A stretch of 64,000 bases of DNA from Enoplolaimus lenunculus (taxonomy: Eukaryota > Nematoda > Enoplea > Enoplida > Thoracostomopsidae): the NCBI GenBank assembly GCA_030248215.1, contig JASANG010003900.1, positions 248,001-312,000 of the forward strand, read 5' to 3'. The notes under the pieces are model-generated. The model did not search any database. It was not told the DNA's origin and saw nothing but the letters and a program-made list of their open reading frames with translations. Positions 54,938 to 64,000 of the stretch are shown here, one piece after another (the stretch's first letter is position 1; every line of letters begins with the position of its first letter). Made by a program: the position numbers and the translations under genes.

Positions 54938-55074
54938 CATATAGAGTCATTCATGCGAAAATTTTGCTGCGGGTGCGGTGAGGCTCGAACCCACGACGTA
55001 CGGATTACCGGTTCGATGCTCAATCCATAGAGCGACGCAGCCATGCACACTTTTCGCTGTAATGGCTCTATATG
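54938..55074. mobile_element. inverted-repeat element enclosing a tRNA-like sequence
   Basis: Left arm CATATAGAGTCATTCATGCG (54938 on), right arm the inverse of CATATAGAGCCATTACAGCG (ending 55074); 20 of 24 positions agree. The 137-bp unit contains the tRNA-like stretch and nothing else. Confidence 0.75.
54970..55042 (-). tRNA. degenerate tRNA-Thr(GGT)-like sequence
   Basis: 73 nt on the minus strand fold as a cloverleaf. Acceptor stem GGCTGCG pairs at six of seven positions. D stem GCTC/GAGC. T arm GTGGG TTCGAGC CTCAC. Distances between arms are exactly standard. Anticodon by position is GGT (Thr). Defects: base 33 is C instead of the near-universal U, and the anticodon stem has two mismatches. 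It lies between inverted repeats, so a mobile tRNA-derived relic is more likely than a working gene. Confidence 0.5.
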
Positions 55075-55403
55075 CCGTGAGTTTGGGTACTACAATGCCA
55101 CATTTTAAATGAGTTCAAGTCGTACTCTTCCAGTTAGTTTAGTTAATCTAAAAAGTTAGTTTGATACTGCTAGATTTGCTTAAGCTTAAATCGAGTAAGT
55201 TTAAGCTTTTAGAAAGTACAGTAGTATTTATCTTCAAACCTTATATGTTATAGTTTAGGCCTTAACGTTTAATATCAAAATAGTTTTGGTAACTTGCTGT
55301 TGGCATATCCTCTTAATCTTTATCAGTTATTTCTAAAACTCAATCACTTTATTTATTAAATTTCTATATATAATTATTATAATATGTTGACCATGAATTT
55401 GAT

Positions 55404-55564
55404 GGCTCATGTAAAGATCACGGGCGGAATGTTTTCCTGTTGGACCAGGATAGAGTAAGCTTAGGTTTTAGACTAATTATTTTGTTTGGCTTAAACTTTA
55501 GGCTTAGGCTTACGCTTACGAATATGCTTATAATACCATTCCGCCCTTGTTCTTTACATTGGCC
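55404..55564 (-). mobile_element. telomere-cored MITE, type B, perfect 8-bp target duplication
   Basis: GGCTCATGTAAAGATCACGG to GTTCTTTACATTGGCC, flanked by AATTTGAT on both sides (55396-55403 and 55565-55572). Few TTAGGC units. Confidence 0.95.
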
Positions 55565-55956
55565 AATTTGATCATATTTTCTGGCACTTTGTACCAGTAT
55601 CCCCTATGCAAAATTGATCAGTTTGCGCCAAATGACTCAATTCAACTGTAATTTAAAATGCACCTGCAAGCACCTGCAAATCAAGTATGTTGGATTCCAA
55701 TTGAACTAAACGTTGGGCTCATGGTATTTTTAGTTGCCTTCTATCTCTTAGCTGTCTATGACTGTCCAACTACGCTTTCATCCATAAATATAGGGTTTCA
55801 AACTGGCGAACTACAAATATATCGAAATAATTTTAAAGGGCCAGGCTTAGGATTACGTTTAAGCCACAAATTAGTTTGAATGATTTGGCTTGCAAAGCGA
55901 GTTAATAGCAGACACTTGTAAATAGCGTTAGAAAAGTTTTCATATTAATTCGTTTA

Positions 55957-56168
55957 GGCCCATGTAAAGATCAGAGGCGAAACGTTTTTCTGTGAGGCTG
56001 CAATAGAGTACGCTTAAACTTTGGACTTTTTTACTTGACTTAGGCTTAAAAAATATGCTCATTCTTTACGCTTAGGCTTAGCAATATGCTCATTCTTACG
56101 CTTAGGTTTAGGTTTACGCTTAGGAATATGTTTATAATACTGTTCCGACCCTATTCTTTCCATTGGCC
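55957..56168 (-). mobile_element. telomere-cored MITE, type B
   Basis: GGCCCATGTAAAGATCAGAG to TTCTTTCCATTGGCC. Bipartite core with AATATGCTCATTCTTACGCT repeated twice. No clear target duplication. Confidence 0.9.
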
Positions 56169-56680
56169 ACTTTTAGTATATTTTGATCATTTTGACAGCG
56201 CTACGAGATAGTCGAGCAAAATGGCGTTTTTGAAGACTAATCGATTTACACCTCAAACCTGAACTTAACTTAGCAGAAATAATCTTCGTTGTTGCATTTA
56301 TAAACTCTGATTTAAATGAATACATATTTGAACTTAATAATTAACAACACTGTAATTTTAGCAAGTAAATCTAAAATTACTATTTTTGCCTTACCGTTGA
56401 TAGTGCTTGGGTTACTCTTACCATTATCTATACACATGCATTCAGTTGAAAAGCACCCCACCCTAATCATTAATTTATTTTTTATTGTATTTTGCCTTTA
56501 CTGTATACAGTGCCTTTGTTCAATGTGACTAATGTTTTTATCTTTATATCTTGACTTAATACGGAATTTCACAAGTATTGTTTGAACGGATTTTGAGTTT
56601 TGTGCCAGTAGCAAAACATTTTTCTTGGCGACAAGAATTTTATGTTAACAAAATTTTTCGCTAATTCTTCCAGCAGCTTT

Positions 56681-56957
56681 ACTGTAAATTTCCGTGAGTT
56701 GATTTTAACTCTCAGATTGAGTTGAGTCCACTGAGAGATTTGAGCTCTAAATTATGTCTTTCAGAACTCAGAATTCTGAATTGATTGAACTTGCTCAATT
56801 AGTTCACTAATCCAGAATTAAATTAGCTCTGAGTGAGTTAATGTATTTTTACTGTTAATAACATACAAATAACCAGAATGAGTTACTGTTTACTGTTATT
56901 AATTCAGTAATAATTCTATCTGTGTCGGTAAATCAACTCATCGGAATTTACAGTGTT
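56681..56957. mobile_element. E-family MITE
   Basis: ACTGTAAATTTCCGTGAGTT to GGAATTTACAGTG, interior ACTCAGAATTCTGAATTGAT. Confidence 0.75.
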
Positions 56958-57677
56958 TAAAATTTCAATTCTAGTTTACCGAGCTCTTTGCAGTTTAAAG
57001 TGTTTAAAAGACAATTTTAACTTTTTTTAACCTGAATTAAGCCATTGCATATACCTGTTTACGCCAGGAAAATAGAACATAAACAGACTTTTACTACTGG
57101 AGAGATGGTAGAAACCGGCACGTTTGTAGTCCTCTTATAGCAATTTTTCTGATTATTTAACTTTTAGCTTAGATGCAAATTTACTTCAGAATTTTAATGC
57201 AAAAATTCGAGATCACAGTTTAGTTTCACATAAACCTTCAGTGTTGTTTGATACAGTGGCGATAAACTTGATTTAGATTTTTGATCTTTATGCGGTTATG
57301 GGTGTATCCTAATTTGCATTGAGGTATTTAGCAAGTAACCGATATAATATAGCACGCAAGCATCTTGAAGCTTGTTTATCCAGTTATACACTGTCAGTGC
57401 CGGAGTAGACAGGGGTGGGGACTCCCCCCAAACTCCAGGGTGGGGGCCCTCAAACTCGCGATCGAAGCGATCGAAAAGTCAGACGCGTTTTAAACTTCAG
57501 CGGTTTTTGTTTCAGCCGGTTAGGGTATGGGCAGCCTTAGGGATGGGGCCTTCCAAATGGGGGCTATGGGGGGTTTGCGCCGGAATTCATAAATTAAAAT
57601 GTCAACACAATTATTTCATTATTTTCAACAATTTACTTATATGCCTTCACAAAAGTGGCCCGTGTGACTTTTATGGT
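56958..57677. other. intergenic, GC-rich insert at 57400-57590
   Basis: Otherwise AT-rich with no gene. The insert starts CAGTGCCGGAGTAGACAGGG and ends near GGGTTTGCGCCGGAATTC, with facing G-runs and C-runs. This looks like another hAT-type MITE, without a confirmed duplication. Confidence 0.45.
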
Positions 57678-57846
57678 GGTCCCGGTTTCTGGTGAGTGTG
57701 TGAAAGAGCAGGCTTACATTCTAGACTAACTATATTTGCTTGCTTAGGCTTAGGTTTAGGAATACGCTTTTGCAACGCTTAGGCTTAAGCTTTAGGCTTG
57801 AAAATATGCTCAATCTACTGTTACGGCCCTAAAAGTAACATTGACC
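57678..57846 (-). mobile_element. telomere-cored MITE, type A
   Basis: GGTCCCGGTTTCTGGTGAGT to CCCTAAAAGTAACATTGACC; interior GGAATACGCTTTTGCAACGC. Confidence 0.85.
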
Positions 57847-58378
57847 ACAAAAGTTATAGGATTTGTATCATTAGCGCGTATTAACACTGAAATATTTTTG
57901 AAATTATAAGCAACAAAACAATAAAGCGGTTGCTGTTCTGCGGTCGCCTGATTTTGAATTTCAATTTGCAAAAAAAATCCAACACAAACGGTATCTTAAT
58001 TTAATATTTCATTCAATTCTGCAGTGGTAATTTGACAAATGCATACTTTTGACACGTATTTAGCCAATGCGTTGAATATTAGGTGGTATACAGGACATGA
58101 TTATCCCGTCTTTCTGAGCCTTTCAGGGGCTGCTTGTTTTTGATTATTTTTTTCTTATGACTTAATTATATATGCTGTATTTTGCTATAAATGTGATAAA
58201 GAATTTGACTCTTGTTAATTTGTGTTAATACGTAATATTTCTAATGTATGTGTCTAATACAGCGGCTGAAATGCGTTCTGAATTAGTTTAATATGTAAAA
58301 TTTTAGGCTTTCTAAAATAATTTTCAATCAAAAAAATCCGAATTTTGGGTAAATTTTTCACTTTTTCTTAAAAACTTT

Positions 58379-58563
58379 GGCCAATGTAAAAAAACATGGG
58401 CGGAATAGTGTTATAAGTATATTTCTAAGTCTAAGCCTAAGCGTAAAAATGAGCATATTCCTAAGCTTAAGCCTAAACCAAGCAAAAAAGTTAGTCTAAA
58501 GCTTAAGCTTGCTCTATTGCAGTCCCACAGAAAAACTTTCCAACCCTGATCTTTACATGGGCC
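58379..58563 (+). mobile_element. telomere-cored MITE, type B
   Basis: GGCCAATGTAAAAAAACATG to CCTGATCTTTACATGGGCC, with GCGTAAAAATGAGCATATTC as spacer. Confidence 0.9.
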
Positions 58564-59322
58564 CTTTACTCTTCTAAGTGTTTTATTGAAATCATCTCAC
58601 TCAAAGTTAAAGCTGCAAAACTTCAAATTCCACTATGCCGTGTCTCTGTAAATTCAGCCATTGTTTCATTTATCATTAATCAGGATTCCAACGGAATCTC
58701 GATTCCGGCTGAAATTGTGGCAAATTTTGCATTCCGATTCTGGCCAAATGTTATATTTTATGACACAATTCTGACATTTTCGGTATTGTGTTAAAACAAC
58801 ATTTTTTCTACGTTTTTGGAACGAAATGAAATTTAATCTCCTACATTATTCATCGCAGGCCGTATGCCAACGTTTGAAATTATTTACAACAAACAAACAT
58901 ATTTAATGTTGCCTTAATTATTTTTCCAAACAATAAAATGAGTATCAGAACTAAAATTACAATTTCAGTTTCGACTAAACATTTGAATTCTGACTCCAAC
59001 TTCGATTCCGACTGTAATTTCGATGTAGTCGTGTAATTAATATATTTTGTCTTGAGTCTGCGTTTGCTCTGGACGTAAATGCAAAACAATTATTCTGTGT
59101 TCAATCAGATGCCATTAATTGCTTGCCATTACTAAATTAAAATGTAAAATATGATCTGTTGTTAATGTCTTACTGTGGTTAATTTGTGTAAAACAAATAT
59201 CTTGCATGTGTGTATTTCCAAAATTTAATAAACCAGTTCTTACAGAATGCTCCGGTGGCTTGAAATGAAATTCTGGTTCAAATTCAACGGTTGGTTTGAA
59301 ATAATTTTGCCAGTTGAAATGT
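58564..59322. other. intergenic, nothing recognised
   Basis: AT-rich. The stretch 58680-58740 and 58930-59040 has ATTCCG/TTCCGA words on both strands, possibly a decayed inverted-repeat element. Confidence 0.4.
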
Positions 59323-59695
59323 GGTCAACTTGCGTTCAACAGGTGCAGAACAGTGGGGCACATGTACAGAAGAGAGCTGGATCGTTTTCCGGAGGGGCTA
59401 TAATAGAGTCAGTTTAAGCTTTAGATTATTTTTTTGCTTAGGCTTAGGAATAGGCTCATCTTTGCGCTTAGACTTAGGCTTAGGCTTAGGAATACGCTTA
59501 CACTACTGTTGCGGCCGTGTTCTATACATGGGCCAACAGTAGTATAAACATACTCCTAAAAATAAGCCAAAGCGTACGAATGAGCTTATACTTAAGCCTA
59601 AGTGTAAAGCCAAAGTAAAAAAAATTAGTCTAAAGCTAAGCTTACTCTATTCCAGTTCCACGGTGTAAGGTTCCGCCCCTGATTTTTACATGTGC
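59323..59695 (+). mobile_element. telomere-cored MITE, type B, host of a nested copy
   Basis: The left terminus (GGTCAACTTGCG, CAACAGGTGCAGAACAGT) is separated from its own interior by the nested element. It resumes at AACAGTAGTATAAACATACT and ends GCCCCTGATTTTTACATGTGC. Confidence 0.8.
59357..59534 (-). mobile_element. telomere-cored MITE, type C, nested
   Basis: GGCACATGTACAGAAGAGAG to GTTCTATACATGGGCC. Flanks AACAGTGG (59349-59356) and AACAGTAG (59535-59542) match at 7 of 8. The duplicated target is the host's own AACAGTAG box. Confidence 0.88.
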
Positions 59696-59848
59696 TAAAA
59701 TGAAAAGTTTACTCAGGTCAATGGCTAAATTCGACTATGTTCAAAGACGGCGTGGTGCATAAATATCAGATGATTCACGAAGTACAAACCTCGTGCCATC
59801 AGTAACGGTCGCGTGATTTAGTACTTATTAAGCAACAGCGCATTAATA

Positions 59849-59896
59849 TAATTAAAGCTGAAACGCCCCACGTTCGTATTTTGGACAAGTTTCCAG
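59849..59896. repeat. K-family short palindrome
   Basis: AAAGCTGAAACGCCCCACGT then CGTATTTTGGACAAGTTTCC. Confidence 0.6.
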
Positions 59897-60477
59897 CATT
59901 AACATGATATAATAACTTGAACAAAGCATATAGTTCAATGGAAAGTATGCTTGGCTTTGTGTGTGTTTCATTAGCAAAATTGACATCACGTATATTAAGA
60001 ATGACATAAAAAACCTTCTGAATGAACGCCAAAAAATTGTTAAGACTCTATTTTTAAAATTTGGGTCTTATAAACTGGCAACAGCAAATTTCTTGAATAT
60101 AAAACATTTATCTTTTAACATTTAAGAAACGAATTTCTGAGCTGTTTAATGCTATTAATGTTTGAAATAGAAGACATTTATGTTATGAAAATATAAGAGA
60201 GTAGGAGTCTTAAAATTTTAAGACACTTTATTTTGTGTGTACTAGATTTAGATTGAACTAAAACATTTTTAACTCTAAAATTGCAAGGCGGGGCAATGTT
60301 GTTCGTTAAAACCAAATATTTTCAATTGCTCGTTTGAAATTGTGAAAACAATTTTTGTAGATATGACATCTATGATTTGATTTCGCATTTGGCGTAGTCA
60401 GAACAGTCTCCAAGACTTTTGAAAAAATATACTTTTGTTAAGAACTAAATGTTAGTTGAGATAAATACGCGTAAACT

Positions 60478-60527
60478 ATGAGGAATATGGTTATATTACT
60501 GTTACGAACCTGTTCTATACATTGACA
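60478..60527 (-). repeat. solo left terminus of a telomere-cored MITE
   Basis: GGAATATGGTTATATTACTG then TTACGAACCTGTTCTATACA. No partner end. Confidence 0.6.
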
Positions 60528-60682
60528 TCCAGTTTAACAGAAGTAAATTTCAAACTTAATACGGTTTCTATGAAGTCGTTTCAAGCATCATTTGGATATC
60601 TGGAGGCCATTAATTTTGAATTTTTGGATAAGGCAGAACTAAACCAATACTTAAAACAATTGTTGCGCTCGAAAGAAAAGTT

Positions 60683-60882
60683 GACCAATGTAAACGACAG
60701 GGTCGCATATATATGCATATTCTGAAGCCTACGCCTAAGCTTAAACCTAAGCGTAAAAATTATGTTCCTAAGCCTAAGGCGAAGCCTAAGCCTAAGCCAA
60801 GGGGAAAAGTTTTGTCTAAAACTTAAGCTTACTCTGTTCGAGTCCCACAGAACACGTTCCGTCCCTGGTCTTTAAATGGGCC
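60683..60882 (+). mobile_element. telomere-cored MITE, type B
   Basis: GACCAATGTAAACGACAGGG to CCCTGGTCTTTAAATGGGCC. CCTAAG core with spacer GCGTAAAAATTATGTTCC. Confidence 0.88.
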
Positions 60883-61006
60883 GATAATTAAACACCAGTG
60901 AAATATAAATTTATATGGCTAGCTATGTTAGTGATGAATGGTGAGAGTAAGATCAGTGACAATATAACAATGTCAAAACCTGGAGATGGAGCACTTGATT
61001 CAAGTA

Positions 61007-61437
61007 CTGTAGTGACCCGAATAAGAGGGGGGACTGACATTTATTAGGCCTCTCTAGAGGGTACCCCTGTTTTTCGGTTCCGGGCTGTTATTTAGTTTTA
61101 ATCCGCCCTCCGCAGCCTTTCGTTACGGATATGTGTGCGGAATTGCAGCTATCTGCTGAATTAAACGCTTGTCTTGTGTCAAAAGGTTGAGCGATAATGC
61201 ACGGTTACACTTATGGACTTTCAAAACTTAAGTATGTTTTAAAGTTTCGAAGTCAACTTTATTTGGGCCTGGAGTTATTTATGCACTACAATTAAGGACA
61301 ATTGACATCTACGGACTCTAATTAATGCTTAGGGACTCTATCCACTTACAGACTCTTATTAGGGATGCGGTCTCCTATTGATTGGGCCTCAAAATGGGTA
61401 CCCCTCTTATGGTCCCCTCTTATTCCGATCACTACAG
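61007..61437 (+). mobile_element. F-family MITE, best-preserved copy
   Basis: CTGTAGTGACCCGAATAAGA to CTTATTCCGATCACTACAG with TA on both sides. 431 bp. The interior has successive short facing words (GACTCTAATTAA, GGACTCTATCCACTTA). Confidence 0.9.
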
Positions 61438-61756
61438 TATATATGTAGCAGCCTTGGCACCAATTTAGCCATATCGCCAATACGTTTAGCCAAGACACCA
61501 ATTGCCACTGTGGCTAGCAACTGCAGGTAACGGCATCTGATTGGTTAAAAATAATCAACTAAAACTTCATTCTGCGAACAATAAAATGTAATATTTAGCA
61601 GTGATTGGTGAACAGTTTTGTTGCACATTTGATTTGGCGTCAGTATTACTTGGTATTTACTACAAGTTGTTGAGAAACAGTTTGATTTGCCGAAAGATGA
61701 ACCAATCAAACGCCGTCGCGACGGCGGTTGGCCACCGTGGCAATCTGTAAAGTGAC

Positions 61757-62126
61757 TAGGGTGCAACCGGAGCTGAAAAATACCGGAGGCGGAGGTCAAT
61801 GATACTTGCCGGAGCCGGAGGCGAGGGGCGAAATTAGGTAGTAAAAATGATGGTTAATTAGTTAGTTTTAGCCAATATCTGCAACGCGTTGTTAAGTTGT
61901 TTGGATTTACGCTTAATTTTCTGCGAAATTTTAGAAATTCTGTCCTGAAACTTGTGACAAAAGTAACACGAAACGCGCAATAAACAGATTAATTTCGCAA
62001 AATTATGCAAAATTTTACTACAGAAATTGCTGGAAACTCTGGCAAAAATTCTACCGAAGCCGGAGCCGGAGGCCGATTTTCCGGAGTCGGACCTGGAGCC
62101 GGAGGCAGACCTCCCCTTGTACCCTA
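61757..62126. mobile_element. hAT-like MITE with CCGGAG-rich arms
   Basis: TAGGGTGCAACCGGAGCTGA at the left, CTCCCCTTGTACCCTA at the right. The GGAGCCGGAGGC-type arms face one another. Flanks AGTGAC and GTGGCT are only similar. It starts like the CAGGGTGCAACCGG elements at 493 and 10752, so it is probably a distant relative. Confidence 0.75.
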
Positions 62127-62595
62127 GTGGCTAGCCATATTGCCAATGCAGCTATATCGGTACCGTGCCTACGACATATATATACGAGAAGAAATTTAAA
62201 TTTAATTGTTTTTATATGTTCTAGATTCGCCAAAATTAAGCCTATATTATACTGGTGATTTTCTCGATAAACAAAGTTTTTAAGACAAAACGTTTTGTAA
62301 AATAGTTTTCGTTTCGCAAATCCACATTCCGAAAAAGTGAAAATTTCAAATTACACAAAAAGTTACCAAATTTTTGTGTTTTTCGTTACATTTTCAAAAA
62401 TATTCAACACCAGATGTTCAGCGTTAATCTATGCTCCTATAAACATATTCAAGCCAAACATTAATAAGTTCACCTATCGTCATTATGATTAGTATCTTTC
62501 GTCTAAAACGTTATTTTGAAATATAGAAAGTAAATTTCTGTTCTTGTGTTTGGAAACAGTTGTTTTGCAGAAAAAAGTTGCCCCATCATTTTAAT

Positions 62596-62778
62596 GGCCT
62601 TACTGTAAGGGGCTTCCAGGTTTCTGTTGAGTCTATAAAAGAGTAGGTTTAGATTCTAGATTACATTTTTTGCTTAGGCTTAGGCTTAGGCTTAGGAATT
62701 CGTTTTTGCAACGCTTAGGCTTAGCCCTAGGCTTGAAAATACGCTTAATCTACGGTTACACCCCTTAAAACATTGGCC
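62596..62778 (-). mobile_element. telomere-cored MITE, type A, near-perfect target duplication
   Basis: GGCCTTACTGTAAGGGGCTT to CCTTAAAACATTGGCC. Flanks ATTTTAAT (62588-62595) and TTTTTAAT (62779-62786) match at 7 of 8. Confidence 0.92.
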
Positions 62779-62786
62779 TTTTTAAT

Positions 62787-63807
62787 AGTGAAAATTAAGT
62801 TGTTCAATTTGGTATTTGCATCATTACAATAACAGCGCAAAAAATAATTTGTGTCATCTCAAATAGAACTCAGTAACTTTTTGCCACATAATTTTTACGA
62901 CACGAAAAAAATAGAGAGTATTAGAAAACACACCTGTATTATCGATTTAACATCACGGGCGTAGCCAGATATATATTTCCAAACGGCTTAACCTGATTTA
63001 AATATTTAATTAAGGCGTACCTTATGAACGAAAACATTAGAGTTCGCAAAGGCGTCTTTTTTTGAAATTTTAGCAGTGGTATATCAGTCTTATCCTCTTA
63101 AAGCCCGCTTACTAACTTTTATACTTAAAAACTAATCAGTTTTCGCATAAAAACACTAAAATTAAACATTTATTGTTTTTTCTAGGTATTGTTATTGTTC
63201 GTTTACAATTATTATCAAACAATTAAAGTATAACACGATGTGAAGTTACACTTTTAGGCCAAAGTTCATCGTTAGACCAAAATTTGGTTAACTTTTTTCC
63301 AACCTAAAAAATAGAATACATTTCATTAATTTTGATCAGCGTTAAAATAGTGACGTTTAAAGATGGTGAAATGGTTTAAAACTACGAATTTCACTTTATT
63401 GTACGGACAGTTTTTGTAATGTGTGTAGCACCTATCACCAGTTGACGATGAGTATTTTAGTAACAATGCTACTGCTTTTTGACGGCGTTAACGTTAGTCG
63501 GATTGCTGACAATTATTAAGCGTAGTTTTGTATTTAATAAACTAAACTAAAGTGTGTTTTGTTGTTTGAAAAGCTATTTTTTGAGATAAACGACAAATTT
63601 TGACTACTATTTTTAAGCTACGCAGCTTAAAATGCGTAAAGCTCTTGCTGCCATGTAACGGATTTTCAAACGAAACACACCACGTCGGCTTTTGGTTTTT
63701 AGCAAAATTCAGCTAAAGCCGCGCTAGATTAAGATGTCTAAACTCGGAGCATTTTGTGTAGAAAAGAATGTACAATTAACTATACTAAACATGAACCCTT
63801 TTATACC
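62787..63807. other. intergenic, nothing recognised
   Basis: AT-rich with a D-family fragment (GTGTGTAGCACCTATCACCA at about 63420). No gene seen. Confidence 0.5.
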
Positions 63808-64000
63808 GAGACCCACCGGTCATTTTTACACAGCATCGCACGAAAAAATGACATCAATTAAAAAGAGACCCACCGGTCATTTTTACACAGCATCGCACGA
63901 AAAAATGATACCCATTAGAAAGAGACCCACCGGTCATTTTTACACAGCGTCACACGGAAAAAATGACTTCAATTCAAAAGAGACCCACAGGTCAGTTTTA
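63808..64000. repeat. about 57-bp tandem array running off the window
   Basis: More than three copies starting GAGACCCACCGGTCATTTTT, followed by ACACAGCATCGCACG and AAAAAATGA. The end of the array is not reached. Confidence 0.95.

Larger units (their letters stand above)
54778..55403. other. 3' flank of BicC
   Basis: AT-rich; no AATAAA was found close to the stop. Contains the tRNA-like element. No coding signal. Confidence 0.5.

Overview
The window reads as nuclear DNA of a small-genome invertebrate animal. It is AT-rich, its genes are split by GT-AG introns, and it carries many short DNA-transposon derivatives. There is no bacterial or phage gene organisation. Arrays of the hexamer TTAGGC, the telomere repeat known from nematodes, occur throughout, but inside transposons. 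That makes a nematode or near relative the leading guess, not a proof.

Layout. (1) 231-3445: the 3' part of a plus-strand gene whose last exons encode a C-terminal GYF domain (GIGYF-like); its 5' part is outside the window. (2) 3446-9406: intergenic repeats with a decayed piggyBac transposon (6267-8413). (3) 9407-15689: a second plus-strand gene that also ends in a GYF domain. A 403-bp hAT-type MITE sits inside one of its exons, and the exon phases close perfectly once the MITE and one target-site copy are left out. (4) 15690-30750: about 15 kb without a recognisable gene, filled with MITEs, palindromes and simple repeats. (5) 31727-54777: a complete Bicaudal-C (BicC/BICC1) gene in 18 phase-consistent coding exons (1046 codons plus stop). 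It has the N-terminal KH/KH-like block, a long Ser/Thr/Pro linker and a C-terminal SAM domain. Its introns are loaded with the same repeats, and intron 3 holds an unexplained orphan ORF. (6) 54778-64000: gene-poor repeats, a degenerate tRNA-Thr-like sequence inside an inverted-repeat element, and a tandem array running off the right edge.

The most unusual content is a family of about 20 short hAT-like MITEs (about 150-350 bp, GGCC-starting inverted ends, several with perfect 8-bp target duplications). Their interior is a two-part array of telomere-type TTAGGC repeats in one fixed orientation. At least two end types (A and B, plus a B variant called C) carry the same interior. Other families named below: D (about 210 bp, ends resembling TCTCAAATGTGTGTAGCACC), E (CACTGTAAATTCC ends, TA target), F (CTGTAGTGACC ends, TA target, about 430 bp), G (GGGTTGCGCTATACTT ends), H (GGCTGGGTTTCTGAAA ends), I (CAGGCCCGTAGCCA ends, hAT-like), J (foldback with CCCCCTTTA-type ends) and K (a roughly 45-bp palindrome).

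BicC proteins are RNA-binding regulators of maternal mRNA translation, and GIGYF proteins recruit translational repressors and deadenylation factors. Both gene types therefore belong to post-transcriptional control, but nothing here shows they are co-regulated. Every gene call rests on reading exons and splice phases by eye.
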